Assembly (NCBI RefSeq): GCF_900996235.1 | Contig: NZ_CAAJGM010000188.1 | Location: forward strand, 31,513-95,512 | Reading direction: 5' to 3' | DNA length: 64,000 nucleotides | From: Paraburkholderia sp. BCC1885 | Lineage (GTDB): Bacteria > Pseudomonadota > Gammaproteobacteria > Burkholderiales > Burkholderiaceae | Part shown: in pieces, positions 1 to 8,690 of the stretch | Numbering within the stretch: position 1 is the stretch's first letter | How the letters are laid out: each line of letters starts with the position of its first letter | Made by a program: the position numbers and the translations under genes | Notes under the pieces: model-generated | The model's database searches: none | The model's input: the letters and a program-made list of their open reading frames with translations, nothing else | Told to the model about the DNA's origin: nothing

Positions 1-1213
1 GGTTGTCCTCGACATCCTGAAACGCCGCCAGCACCGTTTGACGGTACGCCGCGACGTCCTGATCGTAGGCGGCGCGCGCCGCCGCGGTCTGCGCCGAGCG
101 CAAGCCGCCGTCGAAGATCGTGCCGGCCAGTTGCGGGCCGAGCGTCCAGAAGCGTGCCGGCGCGGTGAGCAGATTCGACAGCACCGAGCTCTGGAAGCCG
201 CCGCCCGCCGATATGGTCAGCGACGGGAAGAACGCCGAGATGGCGACGCCGATCTGTTCGTTGGCCGCCTTGGCGGCGCGCTCGGCCGCGGCGATATCGG
301 GACGGCGTTCGAGCAATGCGGACGGCATTTGCGCCGGCACGGCAGGCGGGGTCGCGGTGAGCGGCGACGGCGGAATCGAAAACGATGAGGCCGGTTCGCC
401 GACCAGCACGGCGATCGCGTGCTCGTCCTGGGCGCGGGCGATGCCGTTGTCGATGGCGGCCGCCTGCGCCGATTGCAGTTGCGCCTGCGCCTGGATCACG
501 TCCGAGCGGGCTGCGACGCCCTGGGCATACTGGTTCTGCGTGAGCTTGAGCGACTTTTCGTAGGCGAGCACGGTGTCGTCGAGCAGCTTCTGCATGGAAT
601 CGAGCGAGCGCAGCGTGAAGTACGTCTGTGCGAGCGTGCCTTGCGCGGACAGCCGGGTATTGGCGAGCGTGGCAGCGGCACCCTGCTGGCTCGCCTCCTG
701 CGCGCTGACGGTGCGGCTGACCTTGCCCCACAGATCCGGCTCCCAACTGGCGTCGAGCGACACGTTGAAGCTGTTGTTGACGTTGGCGCGGGCTCCCGAC
801 ATGCTGCTCGCCGTCGCCGACGAGCCATTGCCCGACCGCGTCACGCCTGCCGAGCCGCTGATCACCGGGAAATACGCGGCGCGCGCCTCGCCGACCAGCG
901 CGCGGGCCTGACGATAAGCGGCGGCCGATTGCGCGATGGTCTGATTCGAAGTGTTCAGCTTGTCTTCGAGCGCGTTGAGCTGCGGGTCGTCGTAGATGGT
1001 CCACCACTCGCCCCGGTCGTGCTGATCGGACGGTTGCGCGACCTTCCAGCCGGGTGCCGCTTCCTTGTAGGAGGCAGGCACTTCGGTGGTAGGCGTCTTA
1101 TAGTCCGGGCCGACCGCGCAGCCGGCCAGCAAGGCGCCGAACGCGGCGGCGGCCACGAGGGTCAGGGCGCGCGGGGTGGCGGCTCGCGGGTGCGAGCGTC
1201 GGTCAAACTGCAT
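1..1213 (-). CDS. RND efflux outer-membrane lipoprotein, NodT family (partial)
   Basis: This is the outer-membrane channel of a tripartite RND drug or metal exporter, of the OprM/NodT type. The reading frame runs from an ATG at 1213 to the left edge without a stop, about 404 codons, so the C-terminus lies outside the window. Near the N-terminus is a hydrophobic signal ending in the lipobox LLAGC, followed by AVGPDYKTP, the typical start of this family after lipid attachment. Further in are two outer-membrane efflux repeats with the usual coiled-coil segments, and the family phrase LLERRPDIAAAE. AGGA upstream of the ATG supports the start. The partner membrane-fusion and pump genes are presumably beyond the edge. 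The family assignment is firm; the substrate is not predictable. Confidence 0.93.
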   Translation of the reverse strand, partial: MQFDRRSHPRAATPRALTLVAAAAFGALLAGCAVGPDYKTPTTEVPASYKEAAPGWKVAQPSDQHDRGEWWTIYDDPQLNALEDKLNTSNQTIAQSAAAYRQARALVGEARAAYFPVISGSAGVTRSGNGSSATASSMSGARANVNNSFNVSLDASWEPDLWGKVSRTVSAQEASQQGAAATLANTRLSAQGTLAQTYFTLRSLDSMQKLLDDTVLAYEKSLKLTQNQYAQGVAARSDVIQAQAQLQSAQAAAIDNGIARAQDEHAIAVLVGEPASSFSIPPSPLTATPPAVPAQMPSALLERRPDIAAAERAAKAANEQIGVAISAFFPSLTISAGGGFQSSVLSNLLTAPARFWTLGPQLAGTIFDGGLRSAQTAAARAAYDQDVAAYRQTVLAAFQDVEDN

Positions 1214-1459
1214 GCAATGGATTCCTGTCGATTCAGCCGAGGCAAGTTCCCAAGAGGCCGCTGTGTAAGCGTAAGCCCGGGAAGGTCGGCGGGCGCCGCC
1301 TCTATGACCGCCATCGGGCAGCGAGAGACGGGACGTCGCGACGCTCCGGAAATGGTAGCGCAAGCGATGCCGACGGCGCGGAAAATCGAAAGGTTAATGC
1401 AGGGCGCGCTGTGGGTGTGTTACGCGCGCGGCGGCGACGGTTACGTGCCGTTACGACGG

Positions 1460-1479
1460 GGCGCGCCGGGCGGCGCGCC
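1460..1479 (-). terminator. GC-rich hairpin downstream of the 1486-1863 gene
   Basis: An 8-bp inverted repeat (GGCGCGCC on both arms, 4-base loop) lies just after the stop of the minus-strand gene at 1486. No U-run follows it, so it may be an RNA-stabilising hairpin or a weak terminator rather than a classical intrinsic terminator. Confidence 0.35.
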
Positions 1480-1485
1480 TTGTTC

Positions 1486-1863
1486 TTAACAGCGCAGGTC
1501 CGCAGTCGTCTGGCGAGCCTGTTTGCCGGCGGCGGCCCGGCAAGCCGGCGCTTCGGCGCGCGGCTGACAAGGCGTGGCAACCGCCAGCGCCGCGACCGGC
1601 GTGGTGGATTTGGCGGCGCCCGGATTGCCCGGCAACGTCGCCGGAACCGCAGTCGTTGCAGCCATACGAGCCTTCGCCGCACGCCCATTACGGCGGTGGT
1701 CGATCCACGCGAAGAACAACACCCCGAGCGACCCTCCCGGCAGCACAAACATGACCACGTACAGCGCCAGTTTCAACCAGCGATACGGGCCTTGGAAGGT
1801 CTGCAGGGCGGAATCATGAAGGGAGCGGCTCAGTCCGCCCAGGGTGTTTTTCAGGTACAGCAT
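1486..1863 (-). CDS. Small membrane protein of unknown function
   Basis: A 125-residue protein with no family I recognise. From the chosen ATG at 1863 it has an amphipathic N-terminal stretch, one long hydrophobic segment (about residues 30-52, containing LALYVVMFVLPGG) followed by the positively charged WIDHRRNGR, and then an Ala/Pro/Thr-rich low-complexity tail. That arrangement suggests a single-pass inner-membrane protein. AGAGGA sits at proper distance before this ATG, and a strong promoter lies about 100 bp upstream (1963-1991). The frame stays open 39 codons further upstream, but that part looks non-coding and overlaps the promoter. Expression is likely monocistronic. The function is unknown. 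Confidence 0.6.
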   Translation of the reverse strand: MLYLKNTLGGLSRSLHDSALQTFQGPYRWLKLALYVVMFVLPGGSLGVLFFAWIDHRRNGRAAKARMAATTAVPATLPGNPGAAKSTTPVAALAVATPCQPRAEAPACRAAAGKQARQTTADLRC

Positions 1864-1962
1864 GACGGGGAATCCTCTACGCACCGTCAAGGTTGGGTGC
1901 GCGGCAAAGCGGTCAGAACATGGTCTCGGGTGGCGCGGGCTGCGCGTAACTCGTTGCTTATC

Positions 1963-1991
1963 ATAATATTGACTATGCAATTAAATTTCAA
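1963..1991 (-). promoter_or_regulatory. Sigma-70-type promoter for the 1486-1863 gene
   Basis: On the minus strand TTGAAA (1986-1991) and TATTAT (1963-1968) are separated by exactly 17 bases, five of six matches in each hexamer. The site sits in a short AT-rich island and would start transcription near 1956. On the plus strand TTGACT and GATACT, also 17 bases apart, could form a weaker divergent promoter, but I see no gene for it. Confidence 0.6.
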
Positions 1992-2220
1992 GATACTTTG
2001 CGTAGCATCAGCTTGCCCTGTTGTTTTTTCGCGAGCGTGACAGCGGAAGGGAACGCCTACGAGATTTATCTCGGATCGAGTCCCGGCAATGGCTGGTTGA
2101 TAGCGCGCAGGGTCATCTCGCTGAGCGGCGAGATATGCATGCTGAGTCAAGTATTTGCGGACCGAGGAGATCCGTAGGGGCGGGCACCGCTGCCGGTGGC
2201 GCTGCGCCGCCGCGGAACTC

Positions 2221-2739
2221 TTATTGACTGACCGGCGCGTCGCCGGGCGCTCTCACGGATTGCGCCGGCGCGGCTTCGAGCGATGAAGGTGTCGCCATGG
2301 CCGGCGCGCTCGCGCCGTCGCTGCCAGGCGACGCAGGCGCAGCGGCAGGCGCCGCCGCCCCACTACGCACGAATTCCTTGAAATCGGCGCCGGCTTCCCA
2401 CGGATTCGGTTTGCATCCGAGCGAACTGTCGCAGTGCGCGGCAAAGCCGATCGTGGCCGTGCCGTCCTTGTTCGACGCCTTGGTGATCTGATAGGCCAGG
2501 GCGCGCTTGCCGCCCATCGGGCCTTCGGTCTGGATCAGCGAGTCGTTGGCGGCTTCGATCCGGTAGGCCGAATGGCTCGACACCCAGCTCTGGGCGCGTT
2601 GCCACCAGAGCGTGCATTCGGTTGCATTCGAACAGGTCAGCGGCGTGGTGGCGACCTGCATGACGTCGGGATTCACCTGCCCTCGCGTCGAACAGCCGGC
2701 GGCCAGTACACACAATGTTGCCAACAGAACCTTTTTCAT
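2221..2739 (-). CDS. Putative lipoprotein
   Basis: A 172-residue exported lipoprotein of unknown role. The N-terminus is a clear signal peptide with lipobox (VLAAGCST, lipidated Cys at about residue 16). The mature part has four further cysteines, in TCSNATEC and in HCDSSLGC, which could form disulfides in the periplasm. The last 45 residues are Ala/Pro/Ser-rich low complexity. The ATG at 2739 is preceded by GGGAGGAA at ideal spacing, which fixes the start; the frame is open upstream but without a better ribosome site. It stands alone. I do not recognise the family; similar small lipoproteins are common in Burkholderiaceae. Confidence 0.75.
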   Translation of the reverse strand: MKKVLLATLCVLAAGCSTRGQVNPDVMQVATTPLTCSNATECTLWWQRAQSWVSSHSAYRIEAANDSLIQTEGPMGGKRALAYQITKASNKDGTATIGFAAHCDSSLGCKPNPWEAGADFKEFVRSGAAAPAAAPASPGSDGASAPAMATPSSLEAAPAQSVRAPGDAPVSQ

Positions 2740-2937
2740 CGTTTTTCCTCCCTGCGTGAGACGACCGGACACGCGCGGGCGGCGCGCGGATGGTCGTTCA
2801 GTGTAAGGGTTGGACCGGCGCGATGGGGCGGTGTTTCATACGCACGGGCGAAAGGCCGGCGATGGGCAGTTCTTGCCGGGCCGGCCCGCGTCGCGCCTGC
2901 AAAATGCGTAGTCGTTACCGGCTGACGAGGCGAACGA

Positions 2938-4554
2938 TCAAACGCTGAAGCGGTTCAACGTGTAAGCGCGATAAGCCGCGACAAAGGCGTCGAACGAACC
3001 CACCTCCTCGCGTTCGAGTCTGGTCTGCTGTTCGAGCGACTGGGTGGCAAGGTCCGTAAATGCTTGCGTCGTGGCGGCGTCGAGCGGCCGGGCGCGGAAG
3101 TATGCGGCGTGCGCCTCGCTTTGTTCGAGGCCGAAGGCGAGAAAGCTCTGCTGCTTGTCGCGCATGATTTGCAGCACGCGCGCGGACGGCGTCAGCGACG
3201 GGTCGGCCAGCTTCGCACGTTGCACGGCGAGTGCGCGCCTATGCACGTCGTCGCCGCGCAGCGTGTCGAGCGCCGTGGCCGCAATCTCGATCTTTGCGAA
3301 CAGTTCGTTGGCCCAGTCGTGCATGGCAATCGGCTGGCCGTCGCGCTTGAGTTCGAGACCCGGTTTGCGCCCTTCCTCGGTGACGCGGCCGAAGTTCCGG
3401 TTCGCCTCGCAGTAAGCATCGGGCGGCAGCGACGGGCTGTCTTCGAGCGCGCACACCAGCAGGTAGGCGTCGAGAAAACGCGCCGTCTCCAGCGCGAAGC
3501 CGGTCGGCTCGAACGGGTCGATGTCCATGCAGCGCACTTCGACGTATTGCACGCCGCGCGCGGCGAGCGCATGCAGCGGACGCTCGCCCGGATAGGTGAT
3601 GCGCTTGGGACGGATCGTCGAGTAGAACTCGTTTTCGATCTGCAGCACGTTGGTGTTGATCTGAACCCACTCGCCGTTGCGCTGCGTGCCGATTTTCTCG
3701 TATGGCGGATACGGCTGACTCACCGCTTTGGCCAGCGCGTCGAGGTAGCCATGCAGCGTGTCGTAGTCGGCGTGCAGCGCTGCTTGTGCGGTGGTGTTCG
3801 AGTAGCCGAGATCGCTCATTCGCAGGCTGGTTGCATACGGGCGATACAGCGTGTCGGCGTCGAACGTCTCCAGCGTATGTTTGCGATCGCGGAGAAAACG
3901 GCGATCCAGCGCCGGCGAGGCGCCGAACAGGTACATGAGCAGCCAGTTGGTGCGGCGGAAATTGCGGATCAGCGCCAGGTAGCGCTCGGACTGGAAATCC
4001 ACCGCGCTCGCCGTGGATTGCTGGTCGACGTGCAGCAGGCGCCACACTTCTTCGTTGAGCGAATAGTTGTAGTGGATGCCGGCAATGGTCTGCATCGTGC
4101 GGCCATAGCGCAGCGCGAGGCCGACGCGGTACACGTACTTCAGCTTGCCGATGTTCGACGAACCATATTGCGCGATCGGAATGCCGTCGTCGGTGGCGGG
4201 CAGGAGACCCGGCATCGAGTTATTCCACAGGATCTCGCCGTCGAGCTTCGCGTAGACGAAACGATGCAGTTCGTCGAGCTTGTCGAGCGTGATCGAGGCG
4301 TCGCGTTCCGCCGGCGTGATCAGTTCGATCAACGCTTCCGAATAGTCGGTGGTCAGCGAAGCATGCGTGAGTGCGGAGCCTAGCGCGCGCGGATGCGGCG
4401 TCATGGCGAGCTGGCCGTCGGGCGTGACGCGCAGACTTTCCCTTTCGATGCCGCGCAGGCCGGCCGTCAGCGCGTCGCGCTGTGGGCCGGCAGCGAGCAC
4501 GGACAGGCGGTGCGAAAGCAGGTCGGTCGTGCGGGAAGGTGTGGTGTTTGGCAT
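2938..4554 (-). CDS. gshA: Glutamate-cysteine ligase
   Basis: Catalyses ATP-dependent joining of L-glutamate and L-cysteine, the first step of glutathione synthesis, in the cytosol. The 538-residue length and sequence fit the gamma-proteobacterial (E. coli-type) family: an early GIERESLRV motif, TTDYSEALIELITP, GIHYNYSL, and a central RPKRITYPGE/ALAARGVQYVEVR block that forms part of the active site. I chose the ATG at 4554 (MPNTTPSR) because it gives the family's usual length; an open frame with other ATGs continues to 4665 but looks non-conserved, and neither start has a strong ribosome site. The gene appears monocistronic. Confidence 0.93.
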   Translation of the reverse strand: MPNTTPSRTTDLLSHRLSVLAAGPQRDALTAGLRGIERESLRVTPDGQLAMTPHPRALGSALTHASLTTDYSEALIELITPAERDASITLDKLDELHRFVYAKLDGEILWNNSMPGLLPATDDGIPIAQYGSSNIGKLKYVYRVGLALRYGRTMQTIAGIHYNYSLNEEVWRLLHVDQQSTASAVDFQSERYLALIRNFRRTNWLLMYLFGASPALDRRFLRDRKHTLETFDADTLYRPYATSLRMSDLGYSNTTAQAALHADYDTLHGYLDALAKAVSQPYPPYEKIGTQRNGEWVQINTNVLQIENEFYSTIRPKRITYPGERPLHALAARGVQYVEVRCMDIDPFEPTGFALETARFLDAYLLVCALEDSPSLPPDAYCEANRNFGRVTEEGRKPGLELKRDGQPIAMHDWANELFAKIEIAATALDTLRGDDVHRRALAVQRAKLADPSLTPSARVLQIMRDKQQSFLAFGLEQSEAHAAYFRARPLDAATTQAFTDLATQSLEQQTRLEREEVGSFDAFVAAYRAYTLNRFSV

Positions 4555-4788
4555 TGATGCGAGTCGGACGTTGTCGGCCGCCATGTGCCGCTCAAGCGAA
4601 GCTATGTGCGGTCGACAACATCCGGCGGAATTTTCAGTAGCGGGCACTTTAACATCTCGCCACAACCGCTGCTTGAGGCTGCCTTGGCCGCTTCGAGAGT
4701 GGCTTTAAACCCGCTATTTCGGGATGCCCTTGCGCGCGATCCGCGCTCGCCCCAAGTGAGGCGTTGGCGTGATGCGGCGAGAAGCCGG

Positions 4789-5712
4789 TTAGCCGCCGCG
4801 TGTGCCGCCGGCGCGGTCCGTCACGTCGTTCCATAAGTGCATCGCCGCATAGGCGCGCCATGGACGCCAGGCGTCGGTGCGGGCGCGCTGCTGGGTCGCG
4901 CGCAGCAGCGCCGGATCGCGGGCGGTGACCGACTGCATCAGCACCAGATCCGTCGCCGGCCACGCGTCGGCGTCGCGCCACGCGCGCATCGCGACGTATT
5001 CGACGGTCCACGGACCGATGCCGGGTAGGGCCAGCAGTGCGGCGCGCAAGGCGACGGGGTCGACCTCGGCGTGAGTGTCGAGCGGCACGGCGCCGCTTGC
5101 GACCGCCGCCGCCATGCCTTGCAGGGCCGCGACGCGCTTGCCGGGCATGCCGATCTGCGCAAGGTCCACGGCGGCCAATGCGGCCGGCGTCGGGAAACGC
5201 CACGCGGTGTGTTCGTGAGGGTGATCTTCGATGCGTTTGCCGGCGCGCTGCACCAGCCGTCCGACGATCGTCGTGGCGGCTTTCACGCTGACCTGCTGGC
5301 CGACAATCGCCCGCACCACCAGTTCGAAGGCCGACCACGCGCCGGGGACGCGCAGACCAGGCGCCGCTTCGATCAGCTGCGCCAGCCACGGATCCGCGGC
5401 GAAATGCATGGCAATGGCCTGCGGATCCGCGTGCAGATCGAACATTCGCGCGATGGGCGCGGCGAGGGCGTCGGCGTGACGGCCGGCCGGACCTTCGATC
5501 GTGGCGACGATGCAGCGCTTGCGCGGGTGCGGGCGGACCGTCAGCGTGCCGCTGTCGCCGGCCCAGTCGATGGCGCGGCGATACGCGCCATCCTCGACCG
5601 CTTCGACGCCGGGCGTCGCGCGTCCGGCGAAGAAACGCAGGATGCGCGGCCAGTCGTAGGGCGCCTTGAACGGCAACTCGAGGATGGCGATGTCGTGGGC
5701 GGTGGTGCTCAA
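4789..5712 (-). CDS. alkA: DNA-3-methyladenine glycosylase II
   Basis: A base-excision repair enzyme that removes alkylated purines. The 307-residue protein has an N-terminal AlkA-like domain and then a helix-hairpin-helix/GPD core: FELVVRAIVGQQVS, the hairpin LLALPGIGPWTVEYVAMRA, and PATDLVL carrying the catalytic aspartate. Its ATG overlaps the stop of the upstream ada gene by four bases (ATGA), so the two are translationally coupled. In E. coli AlkA is induced by methylated Ada; the same logic probably applies here. The gene may belong to the longer AlkA/Ada-associated glycosylase group, but the function is secure. Confidence 0.93.
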   Translation of the reverse strand: MSTTAHDIAILELPFKAPYDWPRILRFFAGRATPGVEAVEDGAYRRAIDWAGDSGTLTVRPHPRKRCIVATIEGPAGRHADALAAPIARMFDLHADPQAIAMHFAADPWLAQLIEAAPGLRVPGAWSAFELVVRAIVGQQVSVKAATTIVGRLVQRAGKRIEDHPHEHTAWRFPTPAALAAVDLAQIGMPGKRVAALQGMAAAVASGAVPLDTHAEVDPVALRAALLALPGIGPWTVEYVAMRAWRDADAWPATDLVLMQSVTARDPALLRATQQRARTDAWRPWRAYAAMHLWNDVTDRAGGTRGG

Positions 5713-6932
5713 GCGGCGTGATCCAGATTGGCGGCGGGGTTAATGGACGGCTTCGCTTTGCGCCTGGCGGCGCCGGAGGGGTCGGCTCGGGTGGACGCGG
5801 GCGCTTCTTTGGCGTCCACCGGCGCGCCATGCGCGGTGGTTTTGGACACGGCTTCCATGCCTGGCACGCCTGTGTGATGCGCTTCGGCGTCGAGCAGCGC
5901 CGCCTTGCGCGGCAAGCCCCAGCGATAGCCGGCGAGCGCCCCGCCCTTTTGCACGACACGGTGACACGGAATGGCCAGCGCCACCGGGTTCGTCGCGCAG
6001 GCGCTCGCGACCGCCCGCACCGCGCGCGGCGAACCGACCACTTCGGCGATCTCCGAATAGCTGCGCGTCTCGCCGTAGGGGATGCGCCGCAGGGCGTCCC
6101 AGACGCGTTGACGGAACGCCGTCGCGTCGATATCGAGCGGCAGGTCGAAATGCTGGCGAGTGCCGTGCAGATAGGCGTCCACTTGCGCGATGAATGGCGC
6201 GAGCCGCGCGGCATCCTCGATCACCTCGGCGTTGGCGAACTCACGGCGCAACTCGTCGGCGAGCGCGCTGGCGTCGTCAGCGAAACCGATCTTGCAGATG
6301 CCCTTGGCGGTGGCCGCCACCAGCACGAAGCCGAGTGACGTCGGCGCGCTGGCGTAATGCACGGTCAGGCCCGCGCCCTTGCGCCGATACGCCGAGGGCG
6401 CCATGCCAAGTTCGGTCGACGCGGTTTCGTACATGCGCGACGGCGAGCCGAAACCGGCGTCAACGGTCGCGCGTGTCACGTCCGTGCCGCGATGGAGCGC
6501 CTCGCGCAACGCCGCGCCGCGCCGGGCCGCCTGATACTGGCGCGGCGACACGCCCACGACGCGCTTGAACAGCCGCTGCAGATGAAAAGGACTGACGTGC
6601 ACGGCGTCGCTCAATTGCGCGAGCGTGAGCCGCTGTTGCGGATCGGCGTCGAGCGCGGCGCAGGCGCGGTTGACGATTTCGAGCTCGCGCGGCAAGCCGC
6701 CCGGCTGGCAGCGCTTGCAATCGCGATAGCCGGCGGCGCGCGCGGCGTCCGTTGTCGCAAAGAAATCGACGTTTTCACGGCGCGGCTGGCGCGACGCGCA
6801 CGACGGCCGGCAGAACACACCGGTGGTTTTGACGCCGTAGAAAAACGCGCCGTCGGCTTGCGGGTCGCGTTCGGTCACGGCGTCCCAGCGGTCGGCGTCG
6901 GTGGACCAGGCGGATGTCACGGTTCGGTTCAT
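5709..6932 (-). CDS. ada: Ada: methylphosphotriester/O6-methylguanine methyltransferase and activator
   Basis: A bifunctional repair protein and transcription activator of the adaptive response. The 407-residue product has an N-terminal zinc domain with Cys41, Cys45, Cys72 and Cys75 (FCRPSC and DCKRC), an AraC-type HTH (LSDAVHVSPFHLQRLFKRVVG), and a C-terminal methyltransferase domain with the IPCHRV active site at about Cys323. The start at 6932 follows AGGA; the frame is open 19 codons upstream without a better site. About 50 residues extend past the usual end of the methyltransferase domain, Ala/Pro/Lys-rich and probably disordered. It overlaps alkA by four bases, forming an alkylation-damage operon likely autoregulated by methylated Ada. 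Confidence 0.95.
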   Translation of the reverse strand: MNRTVTSAWSTDADRWDAVTERDPQADGAFFYGVKTTGVFCRPSCASRQPRRENVDFFATTDAARAAGYRDCKRCQPGGLPRELEIVNRACAALDADPQQRLTLAQLSDAVHVSPFHLQRLFKRVVGVSPRQYQAARRGAALREALHRGTDVTRATVDAGFGSPSRMYETASTELGMAPSAYRRKGAGLTVHYASAPTSLGFVLVAATAKGICKIGFADDASALADELRREFANAEVIEDAARLAPFIAQVDAYLHGTRQHFDLPLDIDATAFRQRVWDALRRIPYGETRSYSEIAEVVGSPRAVRAVASACATNPVALAIPCHRVVQKGGALAGYRWGLPRKAALLDAEAHHTGVPGMEAVSKTTAHGAPVDAKEAPASTRADPSGAARRKAKPSINPAANLDHAA

Positions 6933-7117
6933 GATGTCCTCGAAAAGACGGTTTCGATGGTCACCAATGTAGTTTGCATGCCGACACACTACGCTCCGGT
7001 TCTTGCTCTGTCATTCGGCGGCGCTTGCCGCGACAGGGATTTCGGGGCCGGTTCGGCGCGGTTTCCAGCGGCGTTGCGACAAAACGCCACCCCATCGGGT
7101 TTTCCCTTAAAAAGTTA

Positions 7118-7146
7118 TTGCGTCGCACCAACCCCGTGTGTATAGT
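7118..7146 (+). promoter_or_regulatory. Promoter of the candidate small RNA
   Basis: TTGCGT (7118-7123) and TATAGT (7141-7146, five of six consensus bases) are spaced by exactly 17 bases, predicting a start near 7153. No open reading frame begins in the next 60 bases; an intrinsic terminator follows at 7187-7215. The -35 element is weak, so an activator may be needed. Confidence 0.5.
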
Positions 7147-7152
7147 AGTTCC

Positions 7153-7215
7153 TGTCTCCTCCATGTCTCCTCCTGATATGGATTCAGCCTGCTCCCTGAG
7201 AGCGGGCTTTTTTTT
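7153..7215 (+). ncRNA. Candidate trans-acting small RNA with two anti-SD motifs
   Basis: A predicted transcript of about 63 nucleotides between the promoter at 7118-7146 and a hairpin plus T8 at 7187-7215. Its 5' part contains the 10-base unit TGTCTCCTCC twice in tandem (7153-7162 and 7164-7173), giving two single-stranded UCCUCC motifs complementary to the Shine-Dalgarno GGAGG. The 3' hairpin has an 8-bp stem (GCCTGCTC/GAGCGGGC, one G-U pair) and a five-base loop, then eight Ts, the usual shape of an Hfq-binding 3' end. Known sRNAs with exposed CCUCC loops repress mRNAs at the ribosome site. The sequence features are seen directly; the function is inferred. Confidence 0.5.
7187..7215 (+). 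terminator. Intrinsic terminator of the candidate small RNA
   Basis: An 8-bp GC-rich stem (7187-7194 with 7200-7207), five-base loop, then T8 (7208-7215). A textbook rho-independent terminator on the plus strand. Confidence 0.85.
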
Positions 7216-7392
7216 GCCCATTTTTTGCCCGCTGCTTTTGTGGCTATTTCTTGCGGCCGTTTCCCACGGCCGGTTCCTGGTCGCGCCGTGCATGACGCCG
7301 GCTGCGCGCCTCGCCTCTTGGCCCCCGCCTGCCGCTCGGCGTTTCTTCTACACTTCCATTGACTGTAGAGAACCGTCCAAGGGGCATGTTCC

Positions 7393-7809
7393 ATGAAAAT
7401 CCATATTCGCGAGATCGACCATGTCGTGATTCGCGCCGTCGATCCCGACGCGCTGACCCGCTTCTATTGCGAAGTGCTGGGTTGCAGCGTCGAAAAAGAA
7501 CAGCGCGATCTCGGGCTGGTCCAGTTGCGCGCGGGACGGTCGTTGATCGACCTGCTGAAGGTCGGCGCGAAAATCGACCGGCCGGATGGCGGCGCGCCCG
7601 GCGCAGGCCGCAATATGGACCATCTGTGCCTGCGCGTCGAAGCGTTCGACGGCGAAGCGCTCAAGGCGCATTTACAGGAGCGCGGGGTACGCATCGGCGA
7701 ACTGGGCGTGCGGTATGGCGCGGATGGCTTTGGGCCGTCGCTGTATCTGTTCGACCCCGAGGGGAATATGGTCGAACTGAAGGGGCCGCCGCAAGGCGCC
7801 GCCGCCTGA
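7393..7809 (+). CDS. VOC (glyoxalase/dioxygenase) superfamily protein
   Basis: A 138-residue single-domain protein of the vicinal oxygen chelate fold. It shows the paired beta-alpha-beta-beta-beta units: an N-terminal IDHVVIRAVDPDALTRFYCEVLG with a possible metal His, the NMDHLCLRV turn at mid-length with a second His, and the C-terminal LYLFDPEGNMVELKGP with the Glu metal ligand typical of VOC enzymes. Members act as lyases, dioxygenases or resistance proteins on small thiol or phenolic substrates, so the substrate cannot be predicted. AAGGGG upstream of the ATG is the likely ribosome site. It appears monocistronic, facing away from ada. Confidence 0.88.
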   Translation: MKIHIREIDHVVIRAVDPDALTRFYCEVLGCSVEKEQRDLGLVQLRAGRSLIDLLKVGAKIDRPDGGAPGAGRNMDHLCLRVEAFDGEALKAHLQERGVRIGELGVRYGADGFGPSLYLFDPEGNMVELKGPPQGAAA

Positions 7810-7891
7810 AAACCGGCTTGATCGGCTCGGCGTGGTGCGGACTGACGGCGCGGCGCGCACGGCCGCGCGTCAACCGCATCGTTAGCTGAAC

Positions 7892-8446
7892 TCAGGCGTT
7901 GGCAGGCGCCTTCAGCACCGTCCATTCAATCGGCACCGGGTCCGAATCCGCGCTGCCGAGCCACGCCGCGCCATCCTGCACCGTGCATTGCAGACGCATG
8001 GTTCGTTCGGCCAGCTTGCCGAGCGCCTCGCCCACCTCTTCGCCGAGCGTCCACACCGTGACGTTACGCAGCCGGTCCACCTTGTTGCGAATGCCCTGCC
8101 ACCAGATCTCGGAGGTGCGGCCGCCGTAGGCGATCACCACCACCTCGTTGGAGCGGCCGCTCGCTTTCGCGATGCGCCGGTCGTCCGGCTGGCCGACTTC
8201 GATCCAGGTTTCGATCGCGCCGGTCAGATCCTTTTGCCACAGATCGGGCTCGTCGGCGTCGGACAAGCCTTTGCAGAACTCGAGGCGTTCCTGCGCGAAC
8301 AGCGCGAAAGCGGCCACGCGCACCATCATGCGTTCGTCGGTTTCCGACGGGTGGCGGGCAATCGTCAGCGCATGGTCGGCGTAGTAATGCCGGTCCATGT
8401 CCGCGATCTGTAGTTCTGCCTTGTAAATCGTTGATTTAAGAGCCAT
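7892..8446 (-). CDS. yaeQ: YaeQ family protein
   Basis: A 184-residue cytosolic protein of the YaeQ family, which structurally resembles PD-(D/E)xK nucleases although its biochemical activity is not established. Diagnostic segments are the N-terminal MALKSTIYKAELQIADMDRHYY, LTIARHPSETDERMMVR, FCKGLSDADEPDLW, TWIEVGQPDDRRIAKASG and VVVIAYGG. The start at 8446 matches the family's N-terminus; the reading frame continues upstream to 8725 but that stretch has no family similarity. It is a single gene, convergent with the VOC gene. Confidence 0.93.
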   Translation of the reverse strand: MALKSTIYKAELQIADMDRHYYADHALTIARHPSETDERMMVRVAAFALFAQERLEFCKGLSDADEPDLWQKDLTGAIETWIEVGQPDDRRIAKASGRSNEVVVIAYGGRTSEIWWQGIRNKVDRLRNVTVWTLGEEVGEALGKLAERTMRLQCTVQDGAAWLGSADSDPVPIEWTVLKAPANA

Positions 8447-8690
8447 GCCAATCCAGGGGCCCGCGCCTGCGGACCGGACAGAGAAGGAATCGTCGGCAGC
8501 TCGCTGCCGCTTACCGTGTTGTTTGTGCATCGCTCGCTCCCGCACGGGCTGTCTGGGGCGGCGCGCACTGCCCGAGGAAGATTGGCAGGGAAACGGCGCC
8601 GGCCGGATTGCAGCCTGGGTGGCGAGTTCGGATCGTGCACGATGGAACGCCCGCACCGCCCGGCTGCTTTCTGCAGCCATGACCGAGCAT

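Noticed and set aside
3064..4383. 439-codon plus-strand frame inside gshA
   Set aside because: Antisense shadow of gshA with no recognisable domain.
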